Assembly: GCA_013180625.2 (NCBI GenBank)
Contig: SNVD02004316.1
Location: 1 to 64,000, forward strand
Length of the DNA stretch: 64,000 nucleotides
Direction of reading: 5' to 3'
Origin: Boswellia sacra
Taxonomy: Eukaryota; Streptophyta; Magnoliopsida; Sapindales; Burseraceae
Shown: positions 46,890 to 59,722 of the stretch, one piece after another
Position numbering within the stretch: position 1 is the first letter of the stretch
How the letters are laid out: every line of letters starts with the position of its first letter
Position numbers and translations under genes: made by a program
Notes under the pieces: model-generated
Told to the model about the DNA's origin: nothing
The model's input: only the letters and a program-made list of their open reading frames with translations
Databases searched by the model: none

Positions 46890-49800
46890 GAATCTGCTTC
46901 AAGCTATTTTATAAAGCACTATCTCATCCCTTTTCAATTTAAGATCATGTCAATTATAGATTATACAAATGATGTTGTTGATTTTGTTTGACAAATCACT
47001 TGAACTTGTACTAAGTTGTTAATTATTTGTATTTAATTTCATTAACAAATTCTTCAACATAGAGGATATCATGCATTAGATCTGCCTTCGACCTTTTGAT
47101 GTCAATTATAGCAGGTGCTATTTCCTTTTGATAATAATGTCATTTCGCTGTCTTTCCTGTTTTTTTTTTTTTCGCTTGAGGGTTAGACACACAGCAATGG
47201 AAAATGGGAATTTTTAGTGGCTTGTGCTTCTTGAACAATTTATGTCGGTCTTTGATAATTGAAGAATGGAAACTTGTGTCTAAATCATTTTGGTAGTTTG
47301 TCTTGATGAGATATTGTATTTGTTCCAATCATTGAGGTATATTGTTACATATCTGAAAATATAGAACCGTGTTTTGAAAACCTTTTTCTCAATTAAAAAA
47401 AAAAATGTATTCTATTGGTATCTCAATTTAGCCTTTCAGGATTTCATATTTTAATTTCAGTTTATCTTGTGTGATGAAGTAGAGAAGGACACGATTGTTA
47501 TTGATTTCATTACTTACTATTTTGTATATTTAGAGATATGACAGTGGCTTTCGAAGTATGTACTTTTGCTTTTGTTGCTCAATGGCATGGCTATATATTA
47601 TTTTCTCGTGTCAACTATGTACTTTTTCTTTTGTTGCTCAATGGCATGGCTATATATTATTTTCCCGTGTCAACTAATTATGACAATTGACTGCTCTGCT
47701 GTTTTCCTTTTCGTGTTGATATCCAAAACTGAATTTTTGTTACATTTTCTCATTTCAGCTACACATTCAATTCATCGTAAAGCATTTATTTATTTGTTTA
47801 TGCTTATTAACCATTTGAAAAAATGCCTCTTAGTTTGAATGGTAGACTCACAGTTTTCTTACATTGAACATTGTGGCTTTCATGCGCTTTCTTATAATTT
47901 GGAGATGCTATTCAGGGTCAATCTATTAGGAATAGGATTGCAGAGTTATGTTTCATTTAATTAACATCTAAGAGAACAAGAAAGGTAATTGAATTGCAGA
48001 AAAGGTTTTGAAGAATACAAGCATAGGACAGCATATGTTGTTGATTATAATTCTCCAAACATTAACCATGTTTCAATATAGACATCAATGAGAAATCTTC
48101 AACAGCATGATGAGAGATATGGTTTTACTCTTGTTCTTAATTACTCTTTTCCAGAAAACTAACTGCACTTGATTCTTACAAAAAAGGGCCTCATGAAAGA
48201 GATAATTTGGGAAAAAAATGAACGGAAATTCAAGTCAACATTTTTATTTAAATGATGCATTTATTATTTTTCTTTGTTAAATATACGCAAATGCATTTTC
48301 CTTTTGTAACCGGATAGGAAACTTTAAATTTTCAATTTTGTTTAGGTTGCATATTGACCACGTGATCTTAGTTGCTAGTTCTGCTTTTCAACAAAATTAA
48401 TGTGCATCAAATGGCCCAATGATTTGTTCTGGATATATTCATGACAAATAAGTATTGTTCAACGCTTCACCTTATAATTTCTCTAGTAGATGTGTGTCGT
48501 TGTTGCATAAGTAGAACACTGTGGGCGACTATGTAAGGATCACTTGCAGGGTTCTCTGCCCTACAGAGTAGAGGGAGAAGGATTGAGCATCACTGCCTTG
48601 CATAGAAAGTGTATGTGGATCATTGAATGTGATCCACTGCTTCATCTTGCAGCCAAACCTTTGAAACAACATCTTACTGTCTCACCATGTGAATATTGGA
48701 GTTTTTATTATTATTAAAGGATGATTTCAGCAATACTAATGTTATGCAATTGTTATTTTTGTGATTTGTATACTTTCTATTAGACTATGTTGTATATCAT
48801 TTATTAATTATTTTAATTTTAATTTTCATAAGTGTCTGAAAAATTTGATTTGAATTTGTTATTAGCTAATATTAAGTGGAATGTTATTTAATAAATTTAA
48901 TATGATATTGATAAATTAAAATTAATTTTTATAATATGTTTTTGTAAATCACACTGCAAATCTATGAACAAGGATAAAATGGTAATTTTGAATTCTAATT
49001 CGAGAAAAATTCAAATATTAATATTAAGAATTAAATTTAGAAAATCAATTTTAACAATTTGATATTAGTTAACTTCTTTTTTCGTTAAGTGATAAAGTTT
49101 AATAAATATTGATTTTTGTTTAATTTAAAATCTAAAGTGTAAATTAATTTCATGAAAGTAACTATATTGATATATGATAATAATTAAATATCAAAATTAA
49201 TTCTCCAAAATTCTACTTCAGAAAAACTATTTCTTGCTCATCAATTATATTACACTAATTTGACTTTTAAATTTTAAATTACATATGGAAGTTCATGATT
49301 ATATAATAAATTCATTAAAAAATAATACTAAATTGATTCCAACTTAGGGAGAGATTTTTTTTCGGTCTGAAATCTGAAAATGTCTAAATGTAAAAATAAA
49401 GATAATATTTTTCTTTAACATCTGAATTGAAATGCCTGAAAAGCAATGATTTTACACGTATTTTTATCTATATCTATTAATTTTACTTGTGATTTTATTT
49501 CATATAGTAAAAATATTTGTATACAAAAGTTTATTATGAATTTAATTTATTTCAATGTGTATAATTGGAAAAAGAATTTATTTTTATTAAAGAATTTGAT
49601 GTATAAATAAGCTAAATAATTATGAAATAATTTTAAAAATATATAGATAATCACAATATAAAATTATAAACAAATAATAATATTCTCAAATTTAAACTAT
49701 GTTAACATTGATATCATATTCATATTATATTAAATATTTTTTGTAATTATATTGAATTAATTTCAAATAATAATTAGTTTATACATCTTAATTGGAAATT

Positions 49801-50400
49801 AAAATGAAGACCATAAACTTCACTTCTTCATAAATATATTGTATCTATAAAGTATTATTTACTATAAGAGTTAAATTTATAAATAAAAATATACATAAAT
49901 AATAAATGGGAAGCCGTTAGCAGGGCACTAGCCTCCACCAATAAACTTGAGTTCAACAAAAACTAATAGATGGGAAATTATCAATAAGGCACTACTACTT
50001 CATATATCCAGTTTGTGAACAAAAAATAATAAATCACTTTATGGTTAAAATAACAATAAAAACTGAAATTGAAACAAAAATTTAAAAATAAAAGTTTTAT
50101 TGATTTGATTACTCCATTAATTAGTCAATTAAGTAAATGATTACAAGAGCAATCAAATTATATGTTTAAGTACTAAAAAATTTATACATTACTAAATCAA
50201 AGAAACATATATCTAGTTAAAAATAAGATAAATATTTAAGAATTTATGTCTTTAATTTATTTTATTAAAAATAAATTAACAATTTAATTTATGATTTTCA
50301 ATCATGTCATTATAGTGATTAACCTTGTTAATTTATGTCATTACAATTAATTAATTAGATTAATTCTTGCAATTGAATGGTTGTATATTTAAATATAAAT
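46890..50400. other. AT-rich stretch after the CPSF100 pseudogene
   Basis: No further CPSF100 exons or other genes were recognised. A GC-richer patch at about 48490-48680 has no identifiable coding content. A perfect-looking tandem duplication near 47.6 kb is listed separately. Confidence 0.45.
47557..47674. repeat. 59-bp tandem duplication
   Basis: Units 47557-47615 and 47616-47674 both contain TTGTTGCTCAATGGCATGGC and end CGTGTCAAC. They differ at only a few bases, so the duplication is recent. Confidence 0.9.
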
Positions 50401-50403
50401 AAT

Positions 50404-50654
50404 TTGGTTTAACATAATGGTAAGTTTAGTTAAAAGAATTATTACCAAGGTTCAGACGGGACGAGGTTTCAATACTTTACCTCCTCATGCATTGTTGGTG
50501 CCAAGTTCGAGTCTTTAGGATGAGTAACGGGTTAAAAAATTATAATTTAAGTCTTGGCCCACCAATGCCAGGTTCGAGTCTTAGGAATGGGTAGTGGATT
50601 AAAAAATTATGATTCAAGTCTTGGCCCACTCTCTACTGTTTAAAAAAAAAAAAG
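50404..50654 (+). repeat. SINE-like repeat with duplicated box-B unit
   Basis: The segment has two tandem units of about 70 bp, each with a box-B-like block (AAGTTCGAGTC at about 50513 and AGGTTCGAGTC at about 50571), then TTAAAAAATTAT and AAGTCTTGGCCCA. It ends in an A-rich tail (50641-50654). This resembles a tRNA-derived SINE. A convincing box A and target duplications were not confirmed. Confidence 0.4.
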
Positions 50655-50965
50655 AAAAAAATAGTTATCAACAAAATATTATGATAATATTGAGTACTTA
50701 ATTGATGTTATATTATATTTTGATTACTAATAAGTTAAACTACATATAGAATTTAGGCTTATGTTGCCTTCTCTCAATATGTTCACATATGATTAGTTAA
50801 AAAAGTAAACTAAAGTTGAAAAAACAATCACCTACAAGGAAAAATGTATGGCAATAAGTAAAATTCAAATAATAATAAATGAAAAAATCACTTAATTGGT
50901 TAATATTCCACCATCCACTTTTATTTTCTTTAGATACGATTAAATAATTAAATATGAAATAATAT

Positions 50966-50967
<2 letters not shown>

Positions 50968-50998
<31 letters not shown>
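50968..50998. repeat. (TA)n microsatellite
   Basis: About 15 TA units in AT-rich DNA upstream of the repeat block. Confidence 0.95.
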
Positions 50999-51001
<3 letters not shown>

Positions 51002-51239
51002 TGATTGAAACTAGACATAATTTTCTATCCATTGATCTATAAAAGTCAATAGTTGAGATGATTGATGAGTTAATAGTATTAAATGCATTTTGTTGACTTT
51101 TTCATTTCTTGTCTTTTGTACTAGTTTGTTGCCAAGTATCATCCATCTAACTACCCTTGCTATAGTTACGCTACAGGAGCTGACGTAGCAGTCCGACAGC
51201 TATATACTAGCTAAAGCTCAAAATTTATAAAATAAATTG

Positions 51240-54200
51240 GCAAACTGAGGTCAAGTGGGCTTTAATGGGAAAACATGACTTTTATAAGTTTATGTATAAC
51301 ATTTTTAAGGCATTTACAATATTTATACACCTATTGACGACTTTTGAATGAATTTATGACTTTGATACGTACGTTTATGACTTTTACATTTTTTTTTAGG
51401 ACTTTTATACTTATTTGCGATATTTATATGTCCGTTTATGATATCCATAGTGAAATCTTGGTTATCTATCCCTTAAGATGAAAATTTACCTTGTTTACGT
51501 TTTTTACAATGATTTACAACTTTTATAAGTTCATTTACAACTTTTACCTACCCATTGACAACTTTTATACAAAATTGCAAATAACCGTTTCTGAGCATAG
51601 GCCCTTTACGACATTTATATGGTTTTTTACAACTTTTTTTAGGCGTTTACATATTTATACATCAATTTACAACTTTTTTAGGTATTTACAATATTTGTAC
51701 ATCTATTTACGACTTTTATATATTTATTTGCGATATTTATACACCTGTTTACGACTTCTGTAATGAAAATTTAGTTATCTCTTCCTTGGGATGGGAAGTA
51801 ACATTGTTTACGATTTTTGTACAACGATTACGACTTTTATACATTTATTTACAATTTTTACATACCTATTTACGACATTTATACAAAATTGCAATAGATC
51901 ATTTCTCAGGATAGGCCATTTATAACATTTTTACGTTATTTACAACTTTGTTTATGCATTTGCGACATTTATACATCCATTTATAACTTTTTTAAGGCAT
52001 TTATGACCTTTATACATTCGTTTATGACTTGTATACTCATTTGCGACATTTATACACTCGTTTACGAATTTTATAGTGAAAATTTGGTTATCTCTCCCTT
52101 AAGATGAAAAGTAACCCTATTTATGATTTTATATGATTATTTACGACTTTTATAACTTCATTTACGAAATTTACATACATGTTGACAACTTTTTTAAAGA
52201 ATTACAAATGGTATTTTCTTAACATAGACTGTTTACGATATTTATACATCCGTTAACAATTTTTTTAAGTCATTTATGACATTCATACATTAGTTTACAA
52301 CTTTTTTTAGGCATTTACATATTTATACATCTGTTTATAATTTTTATACATTTATTTGCGACATTTGTATGCCCGTTTACAATTTTTATATTGAAAATTT
52401 AGTTATCTCTTCCTTGGGATGAGAAGTAACATTGTTTATGTCTTTTATACAGTCATTTATGACTTTTATATACTTATTTGTAATTTTATACAACATTGCA
52501 AATGACCATTTCTTAGCATAGGTTATTTACGATATTTATGCCTATTTATAACCACTTTTTTGGTATTTACAATAATTACACATCTATTTACGATTCTATA
52601 CATTTGTTTGTGATATTTATACACTCATTTACTAGTTTTATATATTCCTTTGTAACATTTATATACCCATTTATGACTTTTATAGTGAAATTTTAGTTAT
52701 CTCTCCCTCAAGATGAAACATAGCCTTGTTTACGACTTTTATACAGTCGTTTATAACTTTCATACATCTATTTATGATTTCTAAATGCTCTTTTATGGCA
52801 TTTGTATAAAATTGCGAATGATCATTTCTCGGCATAGATTGTTTATGATAATTATATGTCCGTTTATAACTTTTTTTTAGATATTTATGATAGTTATACA
52901 TCTATTTATGACTTTTATATAAACATTTATGACATTTATAAGCTAGTTTATGACTTTTATGCATTCATATGCTATATTTATGCATACATTTACGATTTTT
53001 ATACATTCATTTGCAACATTTATACGATAGTTTAAGACTTTTATACATTCATTTGCCACATTTATATGGTCATTTATGACTTTTTAAGTGAAATTTTGGT
53101 TATATATTTCTTGAGACGAAAAGTAACCTTGTTAACGACTTTAATACGGGCATTTACAACTTTTATATATCTATTTACAGTCATAGATATGTACATTGAT
53201 TTGCGATTTTCTTTTAGGGATTTACAACATTTGTACGTCCATTTATGACTTTTATAAAAAGTTTACGAGATTTATACACCTATTTACAAGTTTTCTACAA
53301 TCATTTTCGATATTTATACGCCCGTTTACAACTCTTATAGTGAACTTATGGTTCTCTCTCTTAGGATGAAAAGTACCTTGTTTGCAACTTTTATACAACC
53401 ATTTATGATTTTTATAAGCCCATTTATGACTTTTGCAATGGTCATTTACAAATTTTATGCAAAATTGTAAATGACCATTTTGCAGCATAGGCAGTTTAGG
53501 ATAACTATACGTCGGTTCATGGTTTTAGTTTAAGCATTTATGACATTTGTACATTTATTTACGACTATTATAAAGAATTTGCAAGATTTATATGCCTGTT
53601 TACGAGTTTTCTACATTCATTTTTGACATTTATACACATGTTTATGACTCTTATAGTAAACTTATGGTTCTCTCTCCCTTGGGATGGAAAGTACTTTGTT
53701 TACAAATTTTATAATTAAATCCATTTACGACTTTGATAAACATGTTTACGAATTTCATGTAAAATTAGAAATGACCTTTTCTTAGCATAGGTCGCTTATG
53801 ATAATTATACATCCGTTTATGACTTTTTTTAGGCATTTGCGACATTAGTACATGTGTTTACGACTTTTGCAAAAAAATTTGCGAGATTTATACACCCATT
53901 ACAAGTTTTCTACAATCATTTTCGACATTTAGACAACTATTTATGACTCTTATAATAAAATTATGGTTATCTCTCTTGTGATGAAAAGTAACTTGTTTGC
54001 GACCTTTATACGGTCATTTATAACTTTTATAAGTCTATTTACGATATTATTAACCCATTTACGAATTTTTTGCAAATTTGGAAATAACCATTTCTCAGTA
54101 TAGGCCGTTTATGATAATTATGCATCGACTTACGACTTTCTTTTAGATATTTATGACATTTGTACATTTATTTGCAATTTTTATAAAAAATTTGTAAGAC

Positions 54201-54640
54201 TTATATGCCTTTTATGACTTTTCCACATTCAATTTTGACATTAAACGCTTGTTTACGGCTCATAATTAACTTATGGTTACCTCTCTTTCAGATGAAAAGT
54301 TACCTTGTTTACGACTTTTCTATAGTCATTTACGACTTTTATAAGTGTATTTATGACTTTTATAAACCTATTTACGATTTTTATGTAAAATTAGAAATTA
54401 TCATTTCTTAGAATAGGCTATTTATGATAATTATATGTCCGTTTGTAACTTCCTTTTAGGCATTTATGGTATTTATGCTTCCATTTACGCATTGTATAGA
54501 AAATAGTGAAATTTTGGATAACTCTTTTTCATATGAATAGGATGCTTGTTTATGACTTTTACACATCCATTTACGACTTTTATTAACATATTTACAATTT
54601 TTGAAGACTTGTTTACGACTTATACACGAAGTTACAAATA
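51240..54640. repeat. Higher-order tandem array of TTTACGACTTTTATAC motifs
   Basis: Over 3.4 kb the plus strand repeats a roughly 20-22 bp motif close to TTTACGACTTTTATACATYC, with variants such as TTTGCGACATTTATAC. A longer landmark (TAGTGAAATTTTGGTTATCT, then a CTCCCTTAAGATGAAAAG-like block) recurs near 51449, 51751, 52073, 52388, 52681, 53084, 53336, 53653, 53950, 54260 and 54503. The superunit is therefore about 300 bp and there are about 11 copies. The landmark alternates between CCCTTAAGATG-like and TTCCTTGGGATG-like versions in the first four copies. Open frames here are Tyr/Phe/Thr-rich artefacts of the repeat. Confidence 0.85.
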
Positions 54641-55640
54641 ATAATAACATTGATAATTTTTTTATTTTTTACATTTTTTATAACTTTTATTGTTTTAAAT
54701 ATAAATTTTTTCATAGATATGTTTATCAATTAACAACAATATTCTTAAAGATCAATAACTAATTTTTTTTATTTCTTTAAATTTACATACAAAATTGGGG
54801 TTTTGGTTATAAAAAACTGTTTTAATTTATTTAATTTATGTTCTTGCATGTTAGATTATTTTTTTAAAAGAACATTTAAACTTTCTTAAAAAATAACATC
54901 TACTACTTTTTTCTTTATAAATAGTAATTTTGTTTACCACTTTTTACGTAGAGTTCACCATTTTTATTTTTCGTTTACAATATTTATTTTATTATTTTAT
55001 TTGTTGATTTCTTTTGTTATTTATATTTTTTATAATACATAATGTTATAACATAACAGTTATATCCATATAATGAATTTGAATTACGTGAGGGATATTAA
55101 AAACTTTTTTTAATATCGTTTTATGTGTACTTTTATATATTTCATATTATATTATATTAATAAAAATATTAAATTTTATTTGCTTATATCTCCTTTTTTT
55201 TTTGTTATGCATGTACTTTTATATATTTCATATTTAATAATAATGCTATGTATGTGCTTTTATATATTTCATTACACTATCTTGATAAAAATATTAAATT
55301 GTAATTGATTATATAATATAATATTATAAGATATTTAATATTAAAATTTAAATCATTTTAAACTAGTGTACCAAAAAACCATTTTCCTTTTAATTTGTAC
55401 TTAGCAATTAAAAGTTTTGCTACTCTTATCTTAAATAGTTTGAGCTATCCATTCGAGTATAAATTAATCAACAAAACTCATCAAATACTCATTGAAGATA
55501 TGCATTCCATTCAATAGATTACTTAGGAATTTATTATTATCTTTAAAGTTTAATTCAGATAGAAAATCAAAGAAACATTAAATTTTCTTTTTAAAAAAAC
55601 CCTCCACTTAGTTAATTTCTTAAATTAATTAATTATTAAT
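54641..55640. repeat. AT-rich body, copy 1 (paralogous to 58300-59050)
   Basis: It shares ordered phrases with 58300-59050: GTTTATCAATTAACAACAAT, then AAATTGGG..TTTTGGT, then TATTTGTTGATTTCTTTTGT and CTTTTATATATTTCAT. The two are collinear diverged copies of the same non-coding body. Confidence 0.7.
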
Positions 55641-56039
55641 TTTTGCCTATTTTTCAAACTCATGGTGTCTTGTCATTTTGAAAACCTCGGGTGAGGTCAA
55701 TGAAAGTCTCCAGTCTGTTTCTGCGGGAGTGAATCAGCAAAATAAGTAGGATGCAGTAGCCAAAATGGGCGAGATGCAATAGGTTTTGTAATCGGTTTAA
55801 GCCTGTAAATTTCTTTGTCTTTTTTACCCTTTGATGCCAATTGTTAGCCACTGATTTCCCCATACCACAGTAGCTGTTGTATACACACATCAAACGAACT
55901 AAAAAAAAATCCCATAGATTGCTGCCAATTGTCAAAGATCCAGCAACCCTAGCTACAACAATAGCTGTACTAGTCCATCTGCTAGACTCTAGCAATTCCC
56001 ATGCTCTTTACAACTTCCACTCATTTTTTAATAAGTTTT

Positions 56040-56345
56040 ATTTGTAATTTATGATGTTTGACACGATATTGCTAGTCGTATATGGAATAATGATTACTAA
56101 TTTTGGTACATTGTCAGAAACTCAATACTATCGTTTGAGACATTTTTCCAAAATGTTTAAGACTTTTACAGACTATTTTTGACTTTTCATTGATGTTTAT
56201 GAGTTTTTAAAAATTTAGTTTCCGCCAACTAATAACTACAGTCAATTGCCATTTACGATTTTTTTTAATTACATTGACCATATTTACACATAGGGTTACC
56301 ACTTTTAATCTACACGATCTTTCCTTTTTCATTTTTTTTTGCCCT
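56040..56345. repeat. Diverged short motif array after the second terminal block
   Basis: Degenerate motif copies (GTTTAAGACTTTTACAGAC, TTTTTGACTTTTCATTG) follow the terminal-like block that ends near 56000. It then passes into AT-rich body sequence resembling parts of 57540-57840 and 59050-59330. Confidence 0.55.
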
Positions 56346-58119
56346 CTACACTAAAATTTTGTAAACATAATTTCAATTTTTAATTGATATTTGCAATATT
56401 CTTATTTATTTAATTTTACTTTCTTCCATATTAGATGACTTTGGTAAAATTAACTTCAAATTTTATATTATTATATTACATTACTTTGCAAAATTTATTT
56501 TAACTTTTTTGCTTAATATTTATATTATTCATATTTATTTACTTAAATATTGTTGCGTTTTACATTACTATGGTAAAATTTGATTATATTCATTTTCTTA
56601 CATTAATAATTTGTTAATGTTATTTTATTTTTACTTATATTCCTTTATTTGTATTTATATCTCCTCAATTTATTTTATTTTTAGTAATTCATATATACTT
56701 ACGTAAAATTATCGTAAATTAACATCTACTTTTTATTTTTTAACTCTTAATCTAATTCACTTATTTATTTTTAAAATTAAATTACATGTTTTTTCATAAA
56801 AGTCTTGATTTTATACAATAGTCTTAATTTTCTGCAATTATTTATTCAAAAAATTAAATTACTTATCTTTTATTCTATTAAAAAAATTTTATTGTGTTAT
56901 TTGTTAAATCCTTCTCTTTCTTATACATTTTCTTTAACCAGTAACATATATTTTTAAATAATATACCTAATTTTAATTTATATAATTCAATAGAAACTAT
57001 ATACCAAATTATGTGGGGGTTATTATAATGCATTTTTTAACTTATATTACTATTTTTTATTTAATTTGTATTTTTCATATTACATTATTTTAATAACATT
57101 ATGAAAATATAATGTACTTCTATTTTTATAAAATTGTAAATTTCATAAATTATTAGTAGAATACCATAACAGAGTGGTTGGAAGCGACTATCATCAGGCA
57201 GGAGTTCACCAGTTACCCAAACTAGGCGTGGCTTGTCTCTTCTCCTCCCATTGCACCAAATGTCAGCAAGACATTTGATGTTGGAATAGTCCCTACAGTA
57301 TCAATATAGCAGCTGGACTCTAGCTTTTCCCGTACTGTACTTACAATTTTAAATGGATTTTAAATTATTTGATTTTGCCCACTTTGCTCTTTCCTAAGTA
57401 GAACCAATATTATTTACAACTCATATAAAAATTTGATTATGGTCAAATTGACCAAAAAATAAATAATTCTTTTGACTTTAAATATCCATGAATAATTTCC
57501 AGATTTTAAAACACAATTAATAAACTCATGATTTCTTTTGGACTTTTGTAAAATTAACTTAAAATTATGAAAAATTAACTTTTTTTAAGTCTTAATTTAA
57601 TTGAATTATTTTTTATAAAATTAAATTACATATTTATTTCATAAAACATTTATTTTTATACATTTAATTATTGAAAAAACTAAATTACTTATTTTTTATT
57701 ATTTACAAATTTTTATTGTTTTATTTCTTAAATTCTTTTCTTATCAATATATTTTCTTTAACTAATAACATATATTTTTAAATAAAATACCTAATTTTAA
57801 TTTTTAAATGTTTATTAAATCTATATACTGTTAATCAAATCTATTTTATAGGAAGATTTCTTATTCTATTTGTTGATTTTTGTTCTTATTTTTGTTAAAT
57901 AGTTGTAACATATTATTAAATTTCGGTGAGAGCATTGAAGACATTGGCGGGAACACAGCCGGTGAATGAAACCAATAATTGGCCATTACTTCTCTTGTCT
58001 GTTTCTCCATATCAATGCCAAGTGTCATTCACCCGAATATCTTCTAAATAGTTCCTCTACAGTTTGAAAACAGTAACTGCTAGACCCATACATCAACAGT
58101 ATTGCAGCTAGAGCCCAGT

Positions 58120-58320
58120 TTGCAACATTTATGTGTCCCAACTTTTTTTTTTGGCGTTTACGACGTCTATATGAAATAGTGAAACTCTGAATAGTTCTCT
58201 TTTAGATGGACAAGATGTTTGTTGATGACTTTTACATGTCTATTCACGACTTTTATGAATCTGTTTACAACTATTATACACTCATTTATGACTTATATAC
58301 AAAATTATGAAAAATAATCA
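58120..58320. repeat. Short motif array in copy 2
   Basis: About 200 bp of the same TTTACGAC/TTTATGAC motif as the 3.4 kb array, with one copy of the superunit landmark (AATAGTGAAACTCTGAATAG). It sits between a terminal-like block and the same AT-rich body as in copy 1. Confidence 0.8.
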
Positions 58321-59519
58321 CATTATTATTTTTTTCATTTGTACAAATTTTTTATTTTATAACTTCTATTGTCTTAAATATAACTTTTTCATATATATGT
58401 TTATCAATTAATAACAATAGTTTTTAAAGATTGATAACTAATTTCTTTTCTTGTGAATCTATATACCAAATTGGGAGGTTTTGGTCATTAAAAACTATTT
58501 TAATTTATTTAATTTGTATTCTTGCACACTAGATTTTTTTTTAAAAAAGTAACTCTACACTTTATTAAAAAATAAAGTCTACTTTTTATTTTATAAACAG
58601 TAATTTCATTTATTGCTTGCATACGTACAGTTTATGTCTTTTATTCTATTGTTTTATTTGTTGATTTCTTTTCTTATTTATATTTTTTCTTTAACTACTT
58701 GTAACATTTTATTTTAGATATAATACATAATTTTAATTTTTAATATTACAATTACATCTATATACTAAATTACTTGAGGGTTATTAAAAATCTTTTTTTT
58801 TTAATATTGTTATGTTTGCACTTTTATATATGTCAAATTATATTATCTCAATAAAAAAATAAATTTTAATTGATAATATCTCTTTTTTATATTGTTATGT
58901 ATGTACTTTTATATATTTCTCATTATATTATCTTCATAAAAATAATAAATTTTAATTGATTATATCTTGCCTTTTTTTTTCAGTTATATATGTGCTTTTA
59001 TATATTTTATATTATATTAACTTAATAAAAATAATAAACAACTCTTGGTAAAATTAACTTTCAATATTTTCTTAATATATTTTTCTTATTTATTTAATTT
59101 TTTCTTTATATTAGATTACTTTTGGTAGAATTTGCTTATAATCTTTTTCTATATTTATATTATCTTCATGTTCATTTATTTTTATTCTTCCATATATAAA
59201 TACTTTGGTAAAACAACTTAAAATTAAAAAAATATCGTCTACTTTCTTTATTTTATAACTCTTAATTTAATTTCCTTATTTATTTGTAAAATTAAATACA
59301 TATTTACACAATAAAAGTCTTCATTTTATATAATGAACGATGACTATTAATGATCTATAGGTAATTATAATTATTTGTTTATTTATTTGAATAATTTGTT
59401 ATATATTTATAATTTTATTTATTGAACTACAAATATTATTGGTCCAAAAGTAATTAAATTACTTATTTTATATTTCAGAAAATATAATATATTCTTTATT
59501 ATTTTATAAAATTCTAAAT

Positions 59520-59722
59520 GAAGGGGCGGGAGGGGGGAAAGAGGAAGGCGGGAGGGGCTGCTTGTTAACCGATTGCAAAACCGGCTGCGGCCCTTTCATT
59601 CTTTTTGTCTTTCATTGTAGATGACCGCCAAATGGCAGCCATCCAACGCTTAGGAGTATAGTAACTGCTGTATGAAACAGCAGATGTACTGAAGCTGCAG
59701 CCCTAACTCCTAAGTATGACAT
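59520..59722. repeat. Last terminal-like block, with hairpins
   Basis: It starts with a G-rich run (GGGGCGGGAGGGGGGAAAGA) and ends CTGTATGAAACAGCAG..AAGCTGCAGCCC. The final part is enclosed by the inverted pair CTTAGGAGT (about 59649) and ACTCCTAAG (about 59707) and contains the smaller hairpin CTGCTGT..ACAGCAG. Sequence to the right is ordinary AT-rich DNA. Confidence 0.6.

Larger units (their letters stand above)
51115..59722. repeat. Compound block of an unrecognised Mutator-like repeat family
   Basis: GC-richer blocks of 100-350 bp at about 51120-51220, 55650-56010, 57160-57345, 57920-58130 and 59520-59720 alternate with very AT-rich bodies. Each block contains a GCCAA-TGTCA-like phrase, a CTACAGTA- or AACTGCTGTAT-like phrase, and ends like a transposon terminus (AGCTAAAGCTC, TCTAGCTTTTCCC, AGCTAGAGCCC, TCTAGCAATTCCC, AAGCTGCAGCCC). 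The 306-bp element at 18203-18508 ends AGCTAAAGCC just before its 9-bp duplication, which links the family to Mutator-like elements. Bodies after the first and fourth blocks are collinear over hundreds of bases. No coding sequence is visible, and I could not define element limits with target duplications. Confidence 0.55.

Noticed and set aside
51491..54650. Several open frames of Tyr/Phe/Thr-rich or Asn/Lys-rich composition
   Set aside because: They follow the 20-22 bp motif array and have no independent coding signal.
42656..59704. One giant 17 kb Mutator-like element between the left-type end at 42656 and the right-type end near 59704
   Set aside because: The two ends align as inverted repeats, but the flanking bases do not form a 9-bp duplication and several other right-type ends lie between.
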